A DNA stretch of 22,195 nt from positions 1 to 22,195 of the forward strand of contig JBBSDV010000025.1 in the NCBI GenBank assembly GCA_038240335.1. The letters run 5' to 3'. The first letter of the stretch is position 1, and every line of letters starts with the position of its first letter. Made by a program: the position numbers and the translations under genes. Positions 1-7,918 of the stretch are shown piece after piece. The notes below the pieces were generated by a model. That model was not told where the DNA came from. It saw only the letters and a list, made by a program, of their open reading frames with translations, and made no database searches. Source of the DNA: JBBSDV01 sp038240335 (GTDB lineage Bacteria; Chloroflexota; Dehalococcoidia; DSTF01; JACRBR01).

Positions 1-495
1 ATCGACGAATTGCGAGCCGCCGATGTCACACCGCGCTGGCACCTCGTCGGTCACCTGCAACGGAACAAGGTTTCGGCCGCCGTGGGCCGCTTTGATATAC
101 TCCACAGCATCGACTCTATCCGCCTCGCCGAGGCAATCAACGAACGTGCCAGCGCGCGCATCCGCGTGCTGATTGAGGTGAATATCGCCGGCGAAGCAAC
201 GAAGTTGGGCGTGACGCCTGTCGAGGCATCCGGCCTCGCGGCGCAAATCGCGCACCTGCCACGGCTCGACCTCGTCGGCCTGATGGCCGTCGCGCCTCGT
301 GTCGACGATCCCGAGGATGCGCGGGCGGTATTCCGCTCGCTACGGCAGCTGCGCGACGCTATCGGCCTCCGCGAGCTGTCCATGGGCATGACCGACGATT
401 TCGAGGTGGCGATTTCCGAAGGCGCGACGTTCGTCCGCGTCGGCCGCGCCATCTTCGGCGAACGCGCAATCGCGGCGCCGCAGGGATCAGCGTGA
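1..495 (+). CDS. yggS: YggS family PLP homeostasis protein, 3' part
   Basis: This gene is cut by the left edge; the frame is open from base 1 and ends at TGA 493-495, giving the last 164 residues or so. YggS/YlmE/PLPBP proteins have an alanine-racemase-like TIM-barrel fold, bind pyridoxal phosphate (PLP) without known catalysis, and help keep free B6 and amino/keto acid pools in balance. The visible part carries the family signatures WHLVGHLQRNK near its start, LIEVNIAGEATKLGV in the middle, and the C-terminal LSMGMTDDFEVAI followed by GATFVRVGRAIFG, which forms the PLP phosphate site. The PLP lysine lies in the missing N-terminal part. The stop overlaps the GTG start of proC by 4 bp, so the two are probably translationally coupled. 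The family call is firm; the exact cellular role is known only in general terms. Confidence 0.93.
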   Translation: MDELRAADVTPRWHLVGHLQRNKVSAAVGRFDILHSIDSIRLAEAINERASARIRVLIEVNIAGEATKLGVTPVEASGLAAQIAHLPRLDLVGLMAVAPRVDDPEDARAVFRSLRQLRDAIGLRELSMGMTDDFEVAISEGATFVRVGRAIFGERAIAAPQGSA

Positions 496-1292
496 AGCTC
501 GCGCTCATCGGCTGTGGATTCATGGGCGATGCCATCCTGACTGCGACGCTGGCGAAAGGCGTCGTTGTGCCAGCAGACGTCGCCGTCGCCGAGATCAGCG
601 ACAGCCGCCGGGCCGTCATCGAGAGCCAACACGGCGTAAAGGCCGCCGCGCTTCCCGGCGATGTCATCACCGGCGCCGATGTCGTCGTCTTCGCCATCAA
701 GCCACAGGAGTTCGAGGCCGTCGCCGGCGATCTGCGCGGCACGTTCTCGCCGGTACAGACCGTCGTCTCAATCATGGCCGGCGTCCCGATCGCCCGCATC
801 GAGCACGCGCTCGAACACGCCGCGGTCGCCCGCGTCATGCCTAACACGCCGGCCGCGATCGGCGAGGGCATGAGTGTCTGGACCGCCACCGAAGCGACCG
901 ACAGCGCCGCCCTCGACCGCGTGCGCTCCATCCTCGGCGCGCTCGGCCGCGAGGTCTACGTCGAGGACGAGAAGTATCTCGACATGGCGACCGCGCTCTC
1001 CGGCAGCGGTCCGGGCTTCGTCTATATGCTGCTCGAGGCATTCATCGATGCCGGCGTGCATGTCGGCTTCCGTCGCGACGTCGCCGAGCGGCTGGCGGTG
1101 CAAACATTCGTCGGCGCGTCGAAATACGCCGAGGCGACGGGCAAGCATCCGGCGCAACTACGCAACGAAGTCACCTCGCCCGCGGGCACGACGGCAGCCG
1201 GTCTGTTCGTGCTCGAAAGCGCCGGCGTCCGGGCGGCGATCATCGACGCCGTCGAGGCCGCGTACAATCGCTCACGAGAACTGGGGGCATAA
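492..1292 (+). CDS. proC: Pyrroline-5-carboxylate reductase
   Basis: ProC reduces 1-pyrroline-5-carboxylate to L-proline with NAD(P)H, the last step of proline synthesis in the cytoplasm. The protein has 266 residues, the usual length. It opens with a Rossmann nucleotide-binding motif GCGFMG (residues 7-12). It has the conserved VMPNTPAAIGEG (115-126), the SGSGPGF loop (160-166) and the substrate-site signature EVTSPAGTTAAGL (216-228), where the two threonines bind substrate. The GTG start at 492 overlaps the yggS stop as GTGA and begins exactly at the expected first beta strand. The order yggS-proC-yggT is widespread in bacteria and fits the PLP/amino-acid link of YggS. Nothing essential is missing. 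Confidence 0.97.
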   Translation: MKLALIGCGFMGDAILTATLAKGVVVPADVAVAEISDSRRAVIESQHGVKAAALPGDVITGADVVVFAIKPQEFEAVAGDLRGTFSPVQTVVSIMAGVPIARIEHALEHAAVARVMPNTPAAIGEGMSVWTATEATDSAALDRVRSILGALGREVYVEDEKYLDMATALSGSGPGFVYMLLEAFIDAGVHVGFRRDVAERLAVQTFVGASKYAEATGKHPAQLRNEVTSPAGTTAAGLFVLESAGVRAAIIDAVEAAYNRSRELGA

Positions 1293-1580
1293 TTGGGGTT
1301 CGGGGCATTTGGCGAACGCGCAGGTACGAGTCCGGGGGCGCAGCTCGTCTATCTCGTGTTCACGTTCTTCACGGTCGCGATCTTGATCCGAGCGTTGCTG
1401 AGCTGGTTTCATCTCGATCCGCGTAACCCGCTGATCCAGATGCTGAACGCCGTGACGGAACCGATTCTCGAGCCCATCCGCCGCGTCATGCCCGGACTGG
1501 GCGGCCTCGACCTATCGCCGCTCGTCGCGATGTTTCTCCTGCAATTCATCTCGAAGGCGATTCAGTCGCAGCTCGGCTAG
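1293..1580 (+). CDS. yggT: YggT family membrane protein
   Basis: This is a small integral membrane protein of 95 residues. It has two hydrophobic segments, about residues 16-38 and 73-90, on either side of the family-specific loop with LLSWFHLDP and NPLIQMLNAVTEPILEPIRR. YggT/YlmG/YCF19 proteins have been linked to osmotic tolerance, cell or plastid division and membrane organisation, but their biochemical role is unsettled. The TTG start at 1293 directly follows the proC stop. A GGGGG stretch at 1283-1287 leaves 5 nt as a ribosome-binding spacer, which supports this start. An initiation point a few codons further in cannot be excluded, because no ATG is available. The gene ends 60 bp before the end of a convergent gene. 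Confidence 0.9.
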   Translation: MGFGAFGERAGTSPGAQLVYLVFTFFTVAILIRALLSWFHLDPRNPLIQMLNAVTEPILEPIRRVMPGLGGLDLSPLVAMFLLQFISKAIQSQLG

Positions 1581-1640
1581 CGTGCGTTCGAGCCGAACCG
1601 CGGGGCGATCTCCAAACATGATCAATCGCGGGGCGTCCCG

Positions 1641-2633
1641 CTACTTCTCGAGGAACGATGCGGCAGCCTCCGCCCGTTCGCACCACCAGCGCAGTTCCTC
1701 CGGCCACCCTTCCTCCGCATCGAGCGCCTTCCGCCACCCACGCAGGAGCAACCCGCACATCACGGTGAGTGCATCGTTCCGCGCGCGATCCTGCGTCGCC
1801 ACGCGTCCGGCATCGGCGTAACGGGTCATCACCTCGTCGAGTGAGATCGGCAGCCGCCGCGAGTTAATCGCCATGAACCAGCCGAGCTCGATCGCGGCCG
1901 GCGCAACGAGCGTCATCGACCAGTCGATCAGCCACAGCGTTTCGTCCGCGTCCAATCCGATGTTGTCGAGCTTGAGATCGCCATGCAGAAGCACCGCTGG
2001 CAGCCGCGAGAGCGCCCGCAGCAGCGGCCCCGGATCACGCGACAGCGCCGCGATGATCTCGACCGCGCGCGGCGATGCATGCTTCTCAAAGAGGTCCCAC
2101 CCGGTGACAAGATCGCGCGCCACGGGAGCGGCGTACCGCGCTGCGATGCGCGCGGTGTCGCGCGTCAGCAGCGTGAGCCGTCTGCCGGCGTCGCAGTACG
2201 GAAGGGCCGCGTCCGGCGGCGCTGTCGCATGTAGTCTCGCCATGCCCGATATGATGGTTCGGCACTGCGCGTCACCGATCATTCCTGGCGCGAGCAGGTG
2301 CGCCGAAATGTCATGCATCAGCACGGCGTACACCTCGCCGTCACAGGCGGCGCCGATCGCCGGCGTCCTCACGTTCGATCCGAGATCGAGCGCGCTCGCC
2401 GCCAGCACGGCCTCGCGGCACGCGTTGTCCTCCGTTGCGCGCATGATCCAGTCGTCGGTGATCGACATGCGCTTAAGCACGTACGAAGCGCCGTCGTGAC
2501 GCACGAGTCGCGTCAGGCGCGCGCCGGAAAACCCACTGTGCTCGAAGCGCTGCTCGCGAGCATCACTGAGCCCATGCTCGGCGAGTAGATTGGCGAGCGG
2601 CGGCAACTCGGGAAGCGTCGGCGTCGACCTCAA
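1641..2633 (-). CDS. Phosphotransferase family protein (APH/choline-kinase fold)
   Basis: The 330-residue protein has the protein-kinase-like fold of aminoglycoside phosphotransferases. VLKR (Lys54) is the likely ATP lysine and Glu74 (CREAVL) its partner. The catalytic loop is LLHGDLKLDN (215-224), with Asp219 as base and Asn224 binding metal. LIDWS (235-239, Asp237) corresponds to the DFG-type metal site. It should therefore phosphorylate a small molecule, but the family covers antibiotics, choline, homoserine, fructosamine and others, and nothing here names the substrate. The TTG start at 2633 overlaps the TGA of the upstream cupin gene by 4 bp (2630-2633), which suggests coupled translation. 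Because it is a housekeeping-looking gene beside metabolic genes, I would not read it as drug resistance. Confidence 0.8.
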   Translation of the reverse strand: MRSTPTLPELPPLANLLAEHGLSDAREQRFEHSGFSGARLTRLVRHDGASYVLKRMSITDDWIMRATEDNACREAVLAASALDLGSNVRTPAIGAACDGEVYAVLMHDISAHLLAPGMIGDAQCRTIISGMARLHATAPPDAALPYCDAGRRLTLLTRDTARIAARYAAPVARDLVTGWDLFEKHASPRAVEIIAALSRDPGPLLRALSRLPAVLLHGDLKLDNIGLDADETLWLIDWSMTLVAPAAIELGWFMAINSRRLPISLDEVMTRYADAGRVATQDRARNDALTVMCGLLLRGWRKALDAEEGWPEELRWWCERAEAAASFLEK

Positions 2634-3022
2634 TCGGCCGATGGCGGCTGGTCGACGTAATGCACGACGGAGCCGGAGCAGTTTCGCGACAGCAACACGA
2701 CGAGGTCGTCCGTGCTGCTCGCGTTCTCCTCGACATGGACCTCGTGCGCCGGCACGTACACAAAATCGCCCTCATCGGCGTCGACGATCTCCGCGAGCGC
2801 AGCGCCGGAATAAAACCGCGCGCGGCCGCGGAGGATGTAGATGCTCGTCTCGCACTCACCGTGATGATGGACTTCTGTGCGGCCGCCCGGCGCCGTCGTC
2901 ACAATGCTCGAGTACAGTCCTACGCTGCCGACGGTGTCGCCCGAGACGGCGATGACGCGCTCCATCGCCGCGTTCTGGCCAGCGTTACCGACGAGCGATG
3001 CCTTCGCGACGCGCGTCACCAT
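2630..3022 (-). CDS. Cupin domain-containing protein
   Basis: This is a single-domain cupin of 130 residues. Motif 1 spans residues 45-66 with the metal ligands His52, His54 and Glu58 inside VHHHGECE and ends in the usual Gly. Motif 2 is GDFVYVPAHEVH (85-96), with His93 or His96 as the fourth ligand. Small cupins may be sugar isomerases, dioxygenases or simple binding proteins, so no reaction can be assigned. The ATG at 3022 is preceded by GAGGGG with a 9-nt spacer, a good ribosome-binding site. Its stop overlaps the kinase-like gene downstream, and its start lies only 34 bp from that of the divergent PLP enzyme. Shared use with the kinase is likely from the overlap; a link with the PLP enzyme is only suggestive. 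Confidence 0.82.
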   Translation of the reverse strand: MVTRVAKASLVGNAGQNAAMERVIAVSGDTVGSVGLYSSIVTTAPGGRTEVHHHGECETSIYILRGRARFYSGAALAEIVDADEGDFVYVPAHEVHVEENASSTDDLVVLLSRNCSGSVVHYVDQPPSAD

Positions 3023-3056
3023 CGTTCGACACCCCTCATTCTCGTACCATTTCCGC

Positions 3057-4079
3057 GTGCCGGAATCCTATCAGAACTTCGTCCCGCCGCACCCGCGCTT
3101 CCCGCTCGCTACGTTCCCCTCGCCGCTCGAACGCGCGTGGCGGCTCGAGGTTGCGCTGCGAGAGGAGGGATGCGTCGCGGTGCCGCGCATCTACCTCAAG
3201 CGCGACGACCTCCTGTCACTCGGCATGGGCGGCAACAAGATCCGAAACCTCGAGTTCTCGATCGGCCAGGCGCTGGCGGAAGGTGCGACGGATGTCTTTA
3301 CCGCCGGCCGTCCGCAGTCGAACCACTGCCGCCTCACTGCCGCCGCCTGCGCGCGAGCCAGCCTGCGCGCCCACATCGTGCTCACTGGCGAGCCACCGTC
3401 GCGCATGACCGGCAATCTCCTGCTCGACGAGATGGTCGGCGCGAAGCTGTACTGGACAGGTTCCGACGACCGAGCGCTCCGCGACACGTGGGTACGCAGC
3501 CTTGCGGGAACGTTCACATCGCTTGGCCGCCGCGCTTACACCATCCCTGTCGGCGGGTCCGACGCCCGTGGCGCGCTAGGTCACGCGCTCGCCGCGCTCG
3601 AGCTCGTGCGGCAATGCGAGGCGATCGGCGAGATGCCGTCCGCCGTTGTGCTGGCGACGGCGACCGGCGGCACACAAGCCGGCATGCTCGTCGGCTTCCG
3701 CAAGCTCGACGTGCCGATCGCGATTCTCGGATTCGCCGTCGCGAAGTCGGCGAGCGAACTGCGCGACACCGTGTCCCGCATTGCCGCTGAGGTCGCGCGT
3801 GAGATCGACGCGCCGCCGCTAGCAATCGACAGCGTCGACATCGATGACACGATGCTCGGCGAGGGTTATGGCATCGCATCGGCCGCCGGCGACGCGGCAG
3901 CGCTGATGCTCGCCCGCACCGAGGGCGTCTTCGCCGACCCGGTCTACACGGGCAAAGGACTGGCTGGCTTCCTCGCCGCGGTTCGCGCCGGCCGCTTCGC
4001 CGACGCCGAGTCGGTCGTCTTCCTCCATACCGGCGGAACGCCAGCGCTCTTCGCCGATCCGCATCAGCCGACGACGTAA
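3057..4079 (+). CDS. PLP-dependent D-cysteine desulfhydrase family protein
   Basis: The 340-residue protein belongs to the fold-type II PLP family shared by D-cysteine desulfhydrase and 1-aminocyclopropane-1-carboxylate (ACC) deaminase. Lys61 in GMGGNKIRNLE is the PLP lysine. QSNH (87-90) is the substrate loop, and ATGGTQAG binds the PLP phosphate. In ACC deaminases a Glu follows the active-site Tyr and a Leu sits in an HLGG motif. Here the positions are Thr298 (DPVYTGK) and Thr325 (HTGG), the desulfhydrase pattern, so breakdown of D-cysteine or a related amino acid to an oxo-acid and ammonia (with sulfide for cysteine) is the better guess. I chose GTG 3057 because the frame further upstream runs antisense through the cupin. 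There is no clear ribosome-binding site, and TACCAT at 3045-3050 could be the -10 box of a leaderless transcript. Confidence 0.85.
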   Translation: MPESYQNFVPPHPRFPLATFPSPLERAWRLEVALREEGCVAVPRIYLKRDDLLSLGMGGNKIRNLEFSIGQALAEGATDVFTAGRPQSNHCRLTAAACARASLRAHIVLTGEPPSRMTGNLLLDEMVGAKLYWTGSDDRALRDTWVRSLAGTFTSLGRRAYTIPVGGSDARGALGHALAALELVRQCEAIGEMPSAVVLATATGGTQAGMLVGFRKLDVPIAILGFAVAKSASELRDTVSRIAAEVAREIDAPPLAIDSVDIDDTMLGEGYGIASAAGDAAALMLARTEGVFADPVYTGKGLAGFLAAVRAGRFADAESVVFLHTGGTPALFADPHQPTT

Positions 4080-4136
4080 CGCTACCAGTACCTCCGACAC
4101 TACACCTTCGGAACCGGAACTACGCGCCGCGGCCGG

Positions 4137-4142
4137 TATAAT
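4137..4142 (+). promoter_or_regulatory. Candidate -10 box of the tkt operon
   Basis: A perfect TATAAT lies in the 185-bp gap before tkt. It would start transcription near 4149 and leave a leader of about 115 nt. At a 17-bp spacing there is no recognisable TTGACA (CCGGAA is found), so the box rests on the -10 match and its position before a seven-gene run. In this GC-rich window TATAAT is rare, which adds some weight. Confidence 0.5.
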
Positions 4143-4264
4143 GAATCGAATCTGGCGAGTCACAGGATGTGCGAGACGGGTTTCTCACTTTGAGTCGCAC
4201 CCTCTGGCTCCGGCGCAGACGACATGACGGCGACCGCCGGCACGAGCCTTGAAGTGAGCCACGG

Positions 4265-6298
4265 ATGATCGACACCGACCTCAGCGAACTCGACGAACTG
4301 TGCGTGAACACGATCCGCACGCTCTCCATCGACGCGGTGCAGCAGGCGAACTCGGGGCACCCGGGCGCTCCGATGGGCGCCGCCGTGATGGCCTACGTCC
4401 TCTGGGATCGCGTGATGAAGCACAATCCCGCTGAACCGAAGTGGCCGGATCGCGACCGCTTCGTCCTCTCCGCCGGCCACGCTTCGATGCTGCTCTACAG
4501 TCTCCAGTACCTCACCGGCTACCCCGGGATTACGCTGGACGACATCAAGCACTTTCGCCAGTGGGAGAGCCCGACGGCCGGCCACCCCGAGTACGGCCTC
4601 CTTCCCGGCACAGAGGTGACGACCGGCCCGCTCGGCCAGGGCTTCGCGAACTCGGTCGGCTTGGCGCTCGTGGAGCGATTCCTCGCCGCGACCTTCAATC
4701 GCCCCGGTCACGAGATCGTCGACCACCGCGTCTACGTGATCGCCAGCGACGGCGATATGCAGGAAGGCATCTCGCACGAAGCGGCGTCGCTCGCCGGCCA
4801 CCAGCGTCTCGGCAAGCTGATCTGCCTCTACGACTCGAACCATGTGCAGCTCGACGGCCCAACCAGCCTCGCGTTCACGGAGGACGTCGGCAAGCGCTTC
4901 GAGGCGTACGGCTGGCACGTCCAGGACATCGACGGCATGAAGGCGCCCGCCGTCGAGGCGGCGCTCAAGGCCGCCCGGGCCGACGATCGGCCATCCGTGA
5001 TCATCGCCCACACCCACATCGGCTTCGGCAGTCCGAACAAGCACGACAGCTCGAAGTCCCATGGGTCCGCGCTTGGCGAAGAGGAAGTGACGCTGACGAA
5101 GCGTGCCTACGGCTGGCCCGAAGACAAGAAGTTCTTCGTACCGGAGGAGGCGCTCGCGCATTTCCGCAAGGCACGTGACCGCGGCGACGAGCGTCAGAAC
5201 GACTGGCAGTCACGATTCGACGCCTACGCCGCGGCGCATCCCGAACTCGCCGCGCAGTTCCGTGATGCGATGGCGGCGCGCCTGCCTGCTGGATGGACGG
5301 ACTCATTGCCGAAGTGGACGCCCGACGACAAGGCGATCGCCACGCGTGCCGCGTCCGGCAATGTGCTGAATGCCATCGCCGGCGTGCTGCCGCTGCTTAT
5401 CGGTGGCGCTGCGGATCTCAGCGAATCTAACAACACCGACCTCAAGGACAAGGGCATCGCCTCTGCGGACGAGCCCGGTGGCCGCAACATCTACTTCGGC
5501 GTCCGCGAGCACGCGATGGGGTCGGCGCTCAACGGCATGGCCGCGCACGGCGGCGTCATCCCGTACGGCGGCACGTTCCTCGTCTTCTCCGATTACAACC
5601 GGCCCGCCATTCGCCTCGCCGCGCTCAGCGAGTTGCGGTCGATCTTCGTCTTCACGCACGACAGCGTCGGCCTCGGCGAGGACGGCCCGACACACCAGCC
5701 GATCGAGCACGTCATGTCGTTGCGGACGATCCCCGAACTGACGGTGATGCGCCCGGCCGATCCGAACGAAACGGCGATGGCCTGGCGGTTCGCGATCGAA
5801 CACCACGGCCCGACGCTGCTCGCGCTCTCGCGACAGGCAGTGCCGAACCTCCCCGGCACCGCGAACGGCGGCGCCGAGGGCGTGCTTCGCGGCGCATACG
5901 TCGTCAGCGAAGCGGACGGCGGTCGCGCCGACGCCATCATCATGGCGACCGGCTCTGAGGTCGGCGTCGCCGTCGCAGCCCAGAAGCAGCTGCTGAAGCA
6001 GGGCGTGCGAGCGCGCGTCGTCAGCATGCCGTGCTGGAGCCTGTTCGAGGCGCAGGATCGCGCCTACCGCGACGAGGTGCTGCCGCCGTCGGTGAAGCCG
6101 CGCGTCTCGGTCGAAGCCGGCGTCACGCTCGGCTGGCGGCGCTGGGTCGGCGACGACGGGGCCATGATCGGCATCGACGGCCGGTTCGGCGCATCAGCAC
6201 AGGGGCAGACGGTGCTCGATCACCTCGGTTTTACGCCCGAGAACGTGGCCGCGCAAATGCTCGCTGTCGTCGAGCGGCTCAGCGGGGTGAAGGCGTAA
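4265..6298 (+). CDS. tkt: Transketolase
   Basis: Transketolase moves two-carbon ketol units between sugar phosphates using thiamine diphosphate (TPP) and Mg2+, linking the pentose phosphate pathway to glycolysis. The 677-residue length is normal. The TPP domain has NSGHPGAPMG (His32), AGHASML (70-76), GPLGQGFANSVG and the metal/TPP motif SDGDMQEG (161-168) with Asn182. The pyrimidine domain has GVREHAMGSALNG, with Glu415 as the TPP-activating acid, and HDSVGLGEDGPTHQP for substrate phosphate. The C-terminal domain is complete. ATG 4265 is the first start in frame, but its ribosome-binding site is weak (GAAGTGAG, 4251-4258). A 14-codon open frame just upstream ends on it as ATGA, so coupling may help. 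Its stop shares one base with the rpiB start. Confidence 0.98.
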   Translation: MIDTDLSELDELCVNTIRTLSIDAVQQANSGHPGAPMGAAVMAYVLWDRVMKHNPAEPKWPDRDRFVLSAGHASMLLYSLQYLTGYPGITLDDIKHFRQWESPTAGHPEYGLLPGTEVTTGPLGQGFANSVGLALVERFLAATFNRPGHEIVDHRVYVIASDGDMQEGISHEAASLAGHQRLGKLICLYDSNHVQLDGPTSLAFTEDVGKRFEAYGWHVQDIDGMKAPAVEAALKAARADDRPSVIIAHTHIGFGSPNKHDSSKSHGSALGEEEVTLTKRAYGWPEDKKFFVPEEALAHFRKARDRGDERQNDWQSRFDAYAAAHPELAAQFRDAMAARLPAGWTDSLPKWTPDDKAIATRAASGNVLNAIAGVLPLLIGGAADLSESNNTDLKDKGIASADEPGGRNIYFGVREHAMGSALNGMAAHGGVIPYGGTFLVFSDYNRPAIRLAALSELRSIFVFTHDSVGLGEDGPTHQPIEHVMSLRTIPELTVMRPADPNETAMAWRFAIEHHGPTLLALSRQAVPNLPGTANGGAEGVLRGAYVVSEADGGRADAIIMATGSEVGVAVAAQKQLLKQGVRARVVSMPCWSLFEAQDRAYRDEVLPPSVKPRVSVEAGVTLGWRRWVGDDGAMIGIDGRFGASAQGQTVLDHLGFTPENVAAQMLAVVERLSGVKA

Positions 6299-6777
6299 TG
6301 CGCATCGCCGTCGGGAGCGATCACGCCGGGTTCGAGATGAAGCGCGACATCATCGAAGAGGTGCGCCGCCTCGGTCACGACGCGATCGACAAGGGAACCA
6401 ACAGCACGGCCGCCGTCGACTACCCCGACTTCGCCGAGGCGGTGGGTCTCAGTGTCCGCAGCGGCGAGGCCGATCGCGGCATCCTCATATGCGGCAGCGG
6501 CGTCGGCGCTTCCGTCGCCGCTTGCAAGATCCCCGGCATCCGCGCCGCCGTCTGTCACGACACGTACTCGGCGCACCAGGGAGTCGAGCACGACGACATG
6601 AACGTCCTGACACTCGGCGCGCGCATCATCGGCGCCGAACTGGCAGCGGAGCTCGTGCGGGCGTACCTCGCCGCGGAGTTCTCGGGGGAAGAGCGTCACA
6701 TTCGGCGGTTGAACAAGGTGAATGCGATCGAAGCGCGTTTCAGCGACGATCGTGAGAAGGAGACGGCAAATGGCTAA
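6298..6777 (+). CDS. rpiB: Ribose-5-phosphate isomerase B
   Basis: RpiB interconverts ribulose-5-phosphate and ribose-5-phosphate through an enediol, with a cysteine as base. The 159-residue protein starts with MRIAVGSDHAGFEMK (Asp8, His9 contact substrate), has VDYPDFAE (40-47), and carries the catalytic Cys65 in ILICGSGVGAS, followed by HDTYSA and DMNVLTLGARIIG. These place it in the RpiB/LacAB family, and the context (tkt, tal, zwf) favours ribose rather than galactose or allose phosphates. ATG 6298 overlaps the tkt stop as TAATG; the open frame further upstream lies inside tkt and does not look like RpiB. The last 8 bp overlap the tal start. The C-terminal tail of about 15 residues beyond the core is slightly long but unremarkable. 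Confidence 0.96.
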   Translation: MRIAVGSDHAGFEMKRDIIEEVRRLGHDAIDKGTNSTAAVDYPDFAEAVGLSVRSGEADRGILICGSGVGASVAACKIPGIRAAVCHDTYSAHQGVEHDDMNVLTLGARIIGAELAAELVRAYLAAEFSGEERHIRRLNKVNAIEARFSDDREKETANG

Positions 6778-7918
6778 CACGATGGTCGAACTGTACGAGA
6801 AGCAGGGCCAATCGCCGTGGCTCGACTTCATTCGGCGCAACATGCTGCTCGATGGCGGCCTCAAGCGCTACGTCGACGAACAGGGCATCCGCGGCGTCAC
6901 CGCCAATCCGACGATCTTCGCCCAGGCGATCGGCGCCGGCGACGACTACGACGAGCAGATCGCGGAGCTCGTGCGCAAAGGCGTCGCGCCGGCCGACATG
7001 TTCGAGCAGATCGCGATCGACGACATCCGCCACGCTGCCGACATTCTTCGCCCCGTCTACGATGCCGCGAGCGGCGGCGATGGTTTCGTGAGCATCGAGG
7101 TGTCACCGGGCAACGCGTTTCGCACCAAGGAGACGATCGACGAAGCGAAGCGCTGGTGGAAGGCGATCGATCGCCCGAACCTGATGGTCAAGATCCCGGC
7201 GACCGATGAGGGCATCCCGGCAATCGAAGAGTGCATCGCCGCCGGCGTCAACATCAACATCACCCTCATCTTCGCGCTCGGGTTCTACGAGCGCGTGATG
7301 GAGGCCTACATCCGCGGCCTCGAGCGTCGCGTGGAGAGCGGCGATGACATCCGCAACGTCAACTCCGTCGCCAGCTTCTTTGTCAGCCGCGTAGACACCG
7401 CCGCTGACAAGCTCATCGAGGCGAAGATCGCCGACGTCAAGACCGATACCGACAAGACGACGCTACAGGGTCTTCTCGGCAAGGTGGCCGTCGCCAACGC
7501 AAAAGTGGCGTATGAGCGATTCGTCGCCACCTTCGAGGCGGAGCGCTTCAAGAAGCTGCAGACGAAGGGCGCCCGCCTGCAGCGGCCGCTCTGGGCCAGC
7601 ACCGGCACGAAGAACAAGGCGTACAGCGACACCCTCTACATCTCGGAACTGATCGGCCCCGATACGGTGAACACAATGCCGCCGGCGACGATCGACGCGT
7701 TCCGCGACCACGGCGTCGTTCGGCGGACGATCGATGAGAACGTCGGCGAAGCGAAGCGTGTGCTCGCTGACCTCCAGAGCGCCGGCGTCTCGATCGATGA
7801 GATCACGGCGAAGCTGCAGAAGGACGGAGTCGAGTCCTTCTCCAAATCATTCGCCGAGATCAACGAGATCACGATGCGCAAGGCGGATCAGATCAAGGCG
7901 AAGGCCAGCGCCGCATGA
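6770..7918 (+). CDS. tal: Transaldolase
   Basis: Transaldolase transfers a dihydroxyacetone unit between sugar phosphates in the non-oxidative pentose phosphate pathway. The 382-residue TIM barrel shows RGVTANPTIF (41-50), the strand FVSIEVSP (106-113), and NLMVKIPATDEG with Lys141 as the Schiff-base residue. NINITLIFAL and NVNSVASFFVSRVD follow. The length matches the larger bacterial type seen in actinobacteria, cyanobacteria and Chloroflexota rather than the short form of about 220 residues. I chose ATG 6770 because AAGGAG at 6757-6762 leaves a 7-nt spacer and the protein then begins with the usual MVELYEKQGQSPWLD. It overlaps rpiB by 8 bp and pgi by 4 bp. In some bacteria tal and pgi are one fused gene; here they are separate. 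Confidence 0.96.
   Translation: MANTMVELYEKQGQSPWLDFIRRNMLLDGGLKRYVDEQGIRGVTANPTIFAQAIGAGDDYDEQIAELVRKGVAPADMFEQIAIDDIRHAADILRPVYDAASGGDGFVSIEVSPGNAFRTKETIDEAKRWWKAIDRPNLMVKIPATDEGIPAIEECIAAGVNINITLIFALGFYERVMEAYIRGLERRVESGDDIRNVNSVASFFVSRVDTAADKLIEAKIADVKTDTDKTTLQGLLGKVAVANAKVAYERFVATFEAERFKKLQTKGARLQRPLWASTGTKNKAYSDTLYISELIGPDTVNTMPPATIDAFRDHGVVRRTIDENVGEAKRVLADLQSAGVSIDEITAKLQKDGVESFSKSFAEINEITMRKADQIKAKASAA

Noticed and set aside
1573..1596. Possible terminator after yggT: TCGGCT facing AGCCGA
   Set aside because: The stem is only 6 bp with a 12-nt loop, includes the stop codon and has no T tract.
1599..1636. Direct repeat CGCGGGGCG, two copies 28 bp apart
   Set aside because: Short and GC-rich in GC-rich DNA; likely chance, with no mobile element or operator context.
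1641..2633. Aminoglycoside resistance gene
   Set aside because: Only the kinase fold motifs are shared; there is no mobile element or resistance context, and the family has many metabolic members.
2877..3056. 60-codon N-terminal extension of the PLP enzyme
   Set aside because: It lies antisense over the cupin start and has no family similarity; the family normally begins close to GTG 3057.
2660..3790. 376-codon open frame on the plus strand
   Set aside because: Runs across the cupin (antisense) and out of frame through the PLP enzyme, both of which have clear catalytic or metal motifs.
4160..5161. 333-codon open frame on the minus strand
   Set aside because: Antisense to tkt, no recognisable motif, composition typical of a shadow frame.
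6031..6297. 89-codon upstream extension of rpiB
   Set aside because: It lies within the tkt C-terminal domain; RpiB proteins begin at the MRIAVGSDHAG motif, which is ATG 6298.
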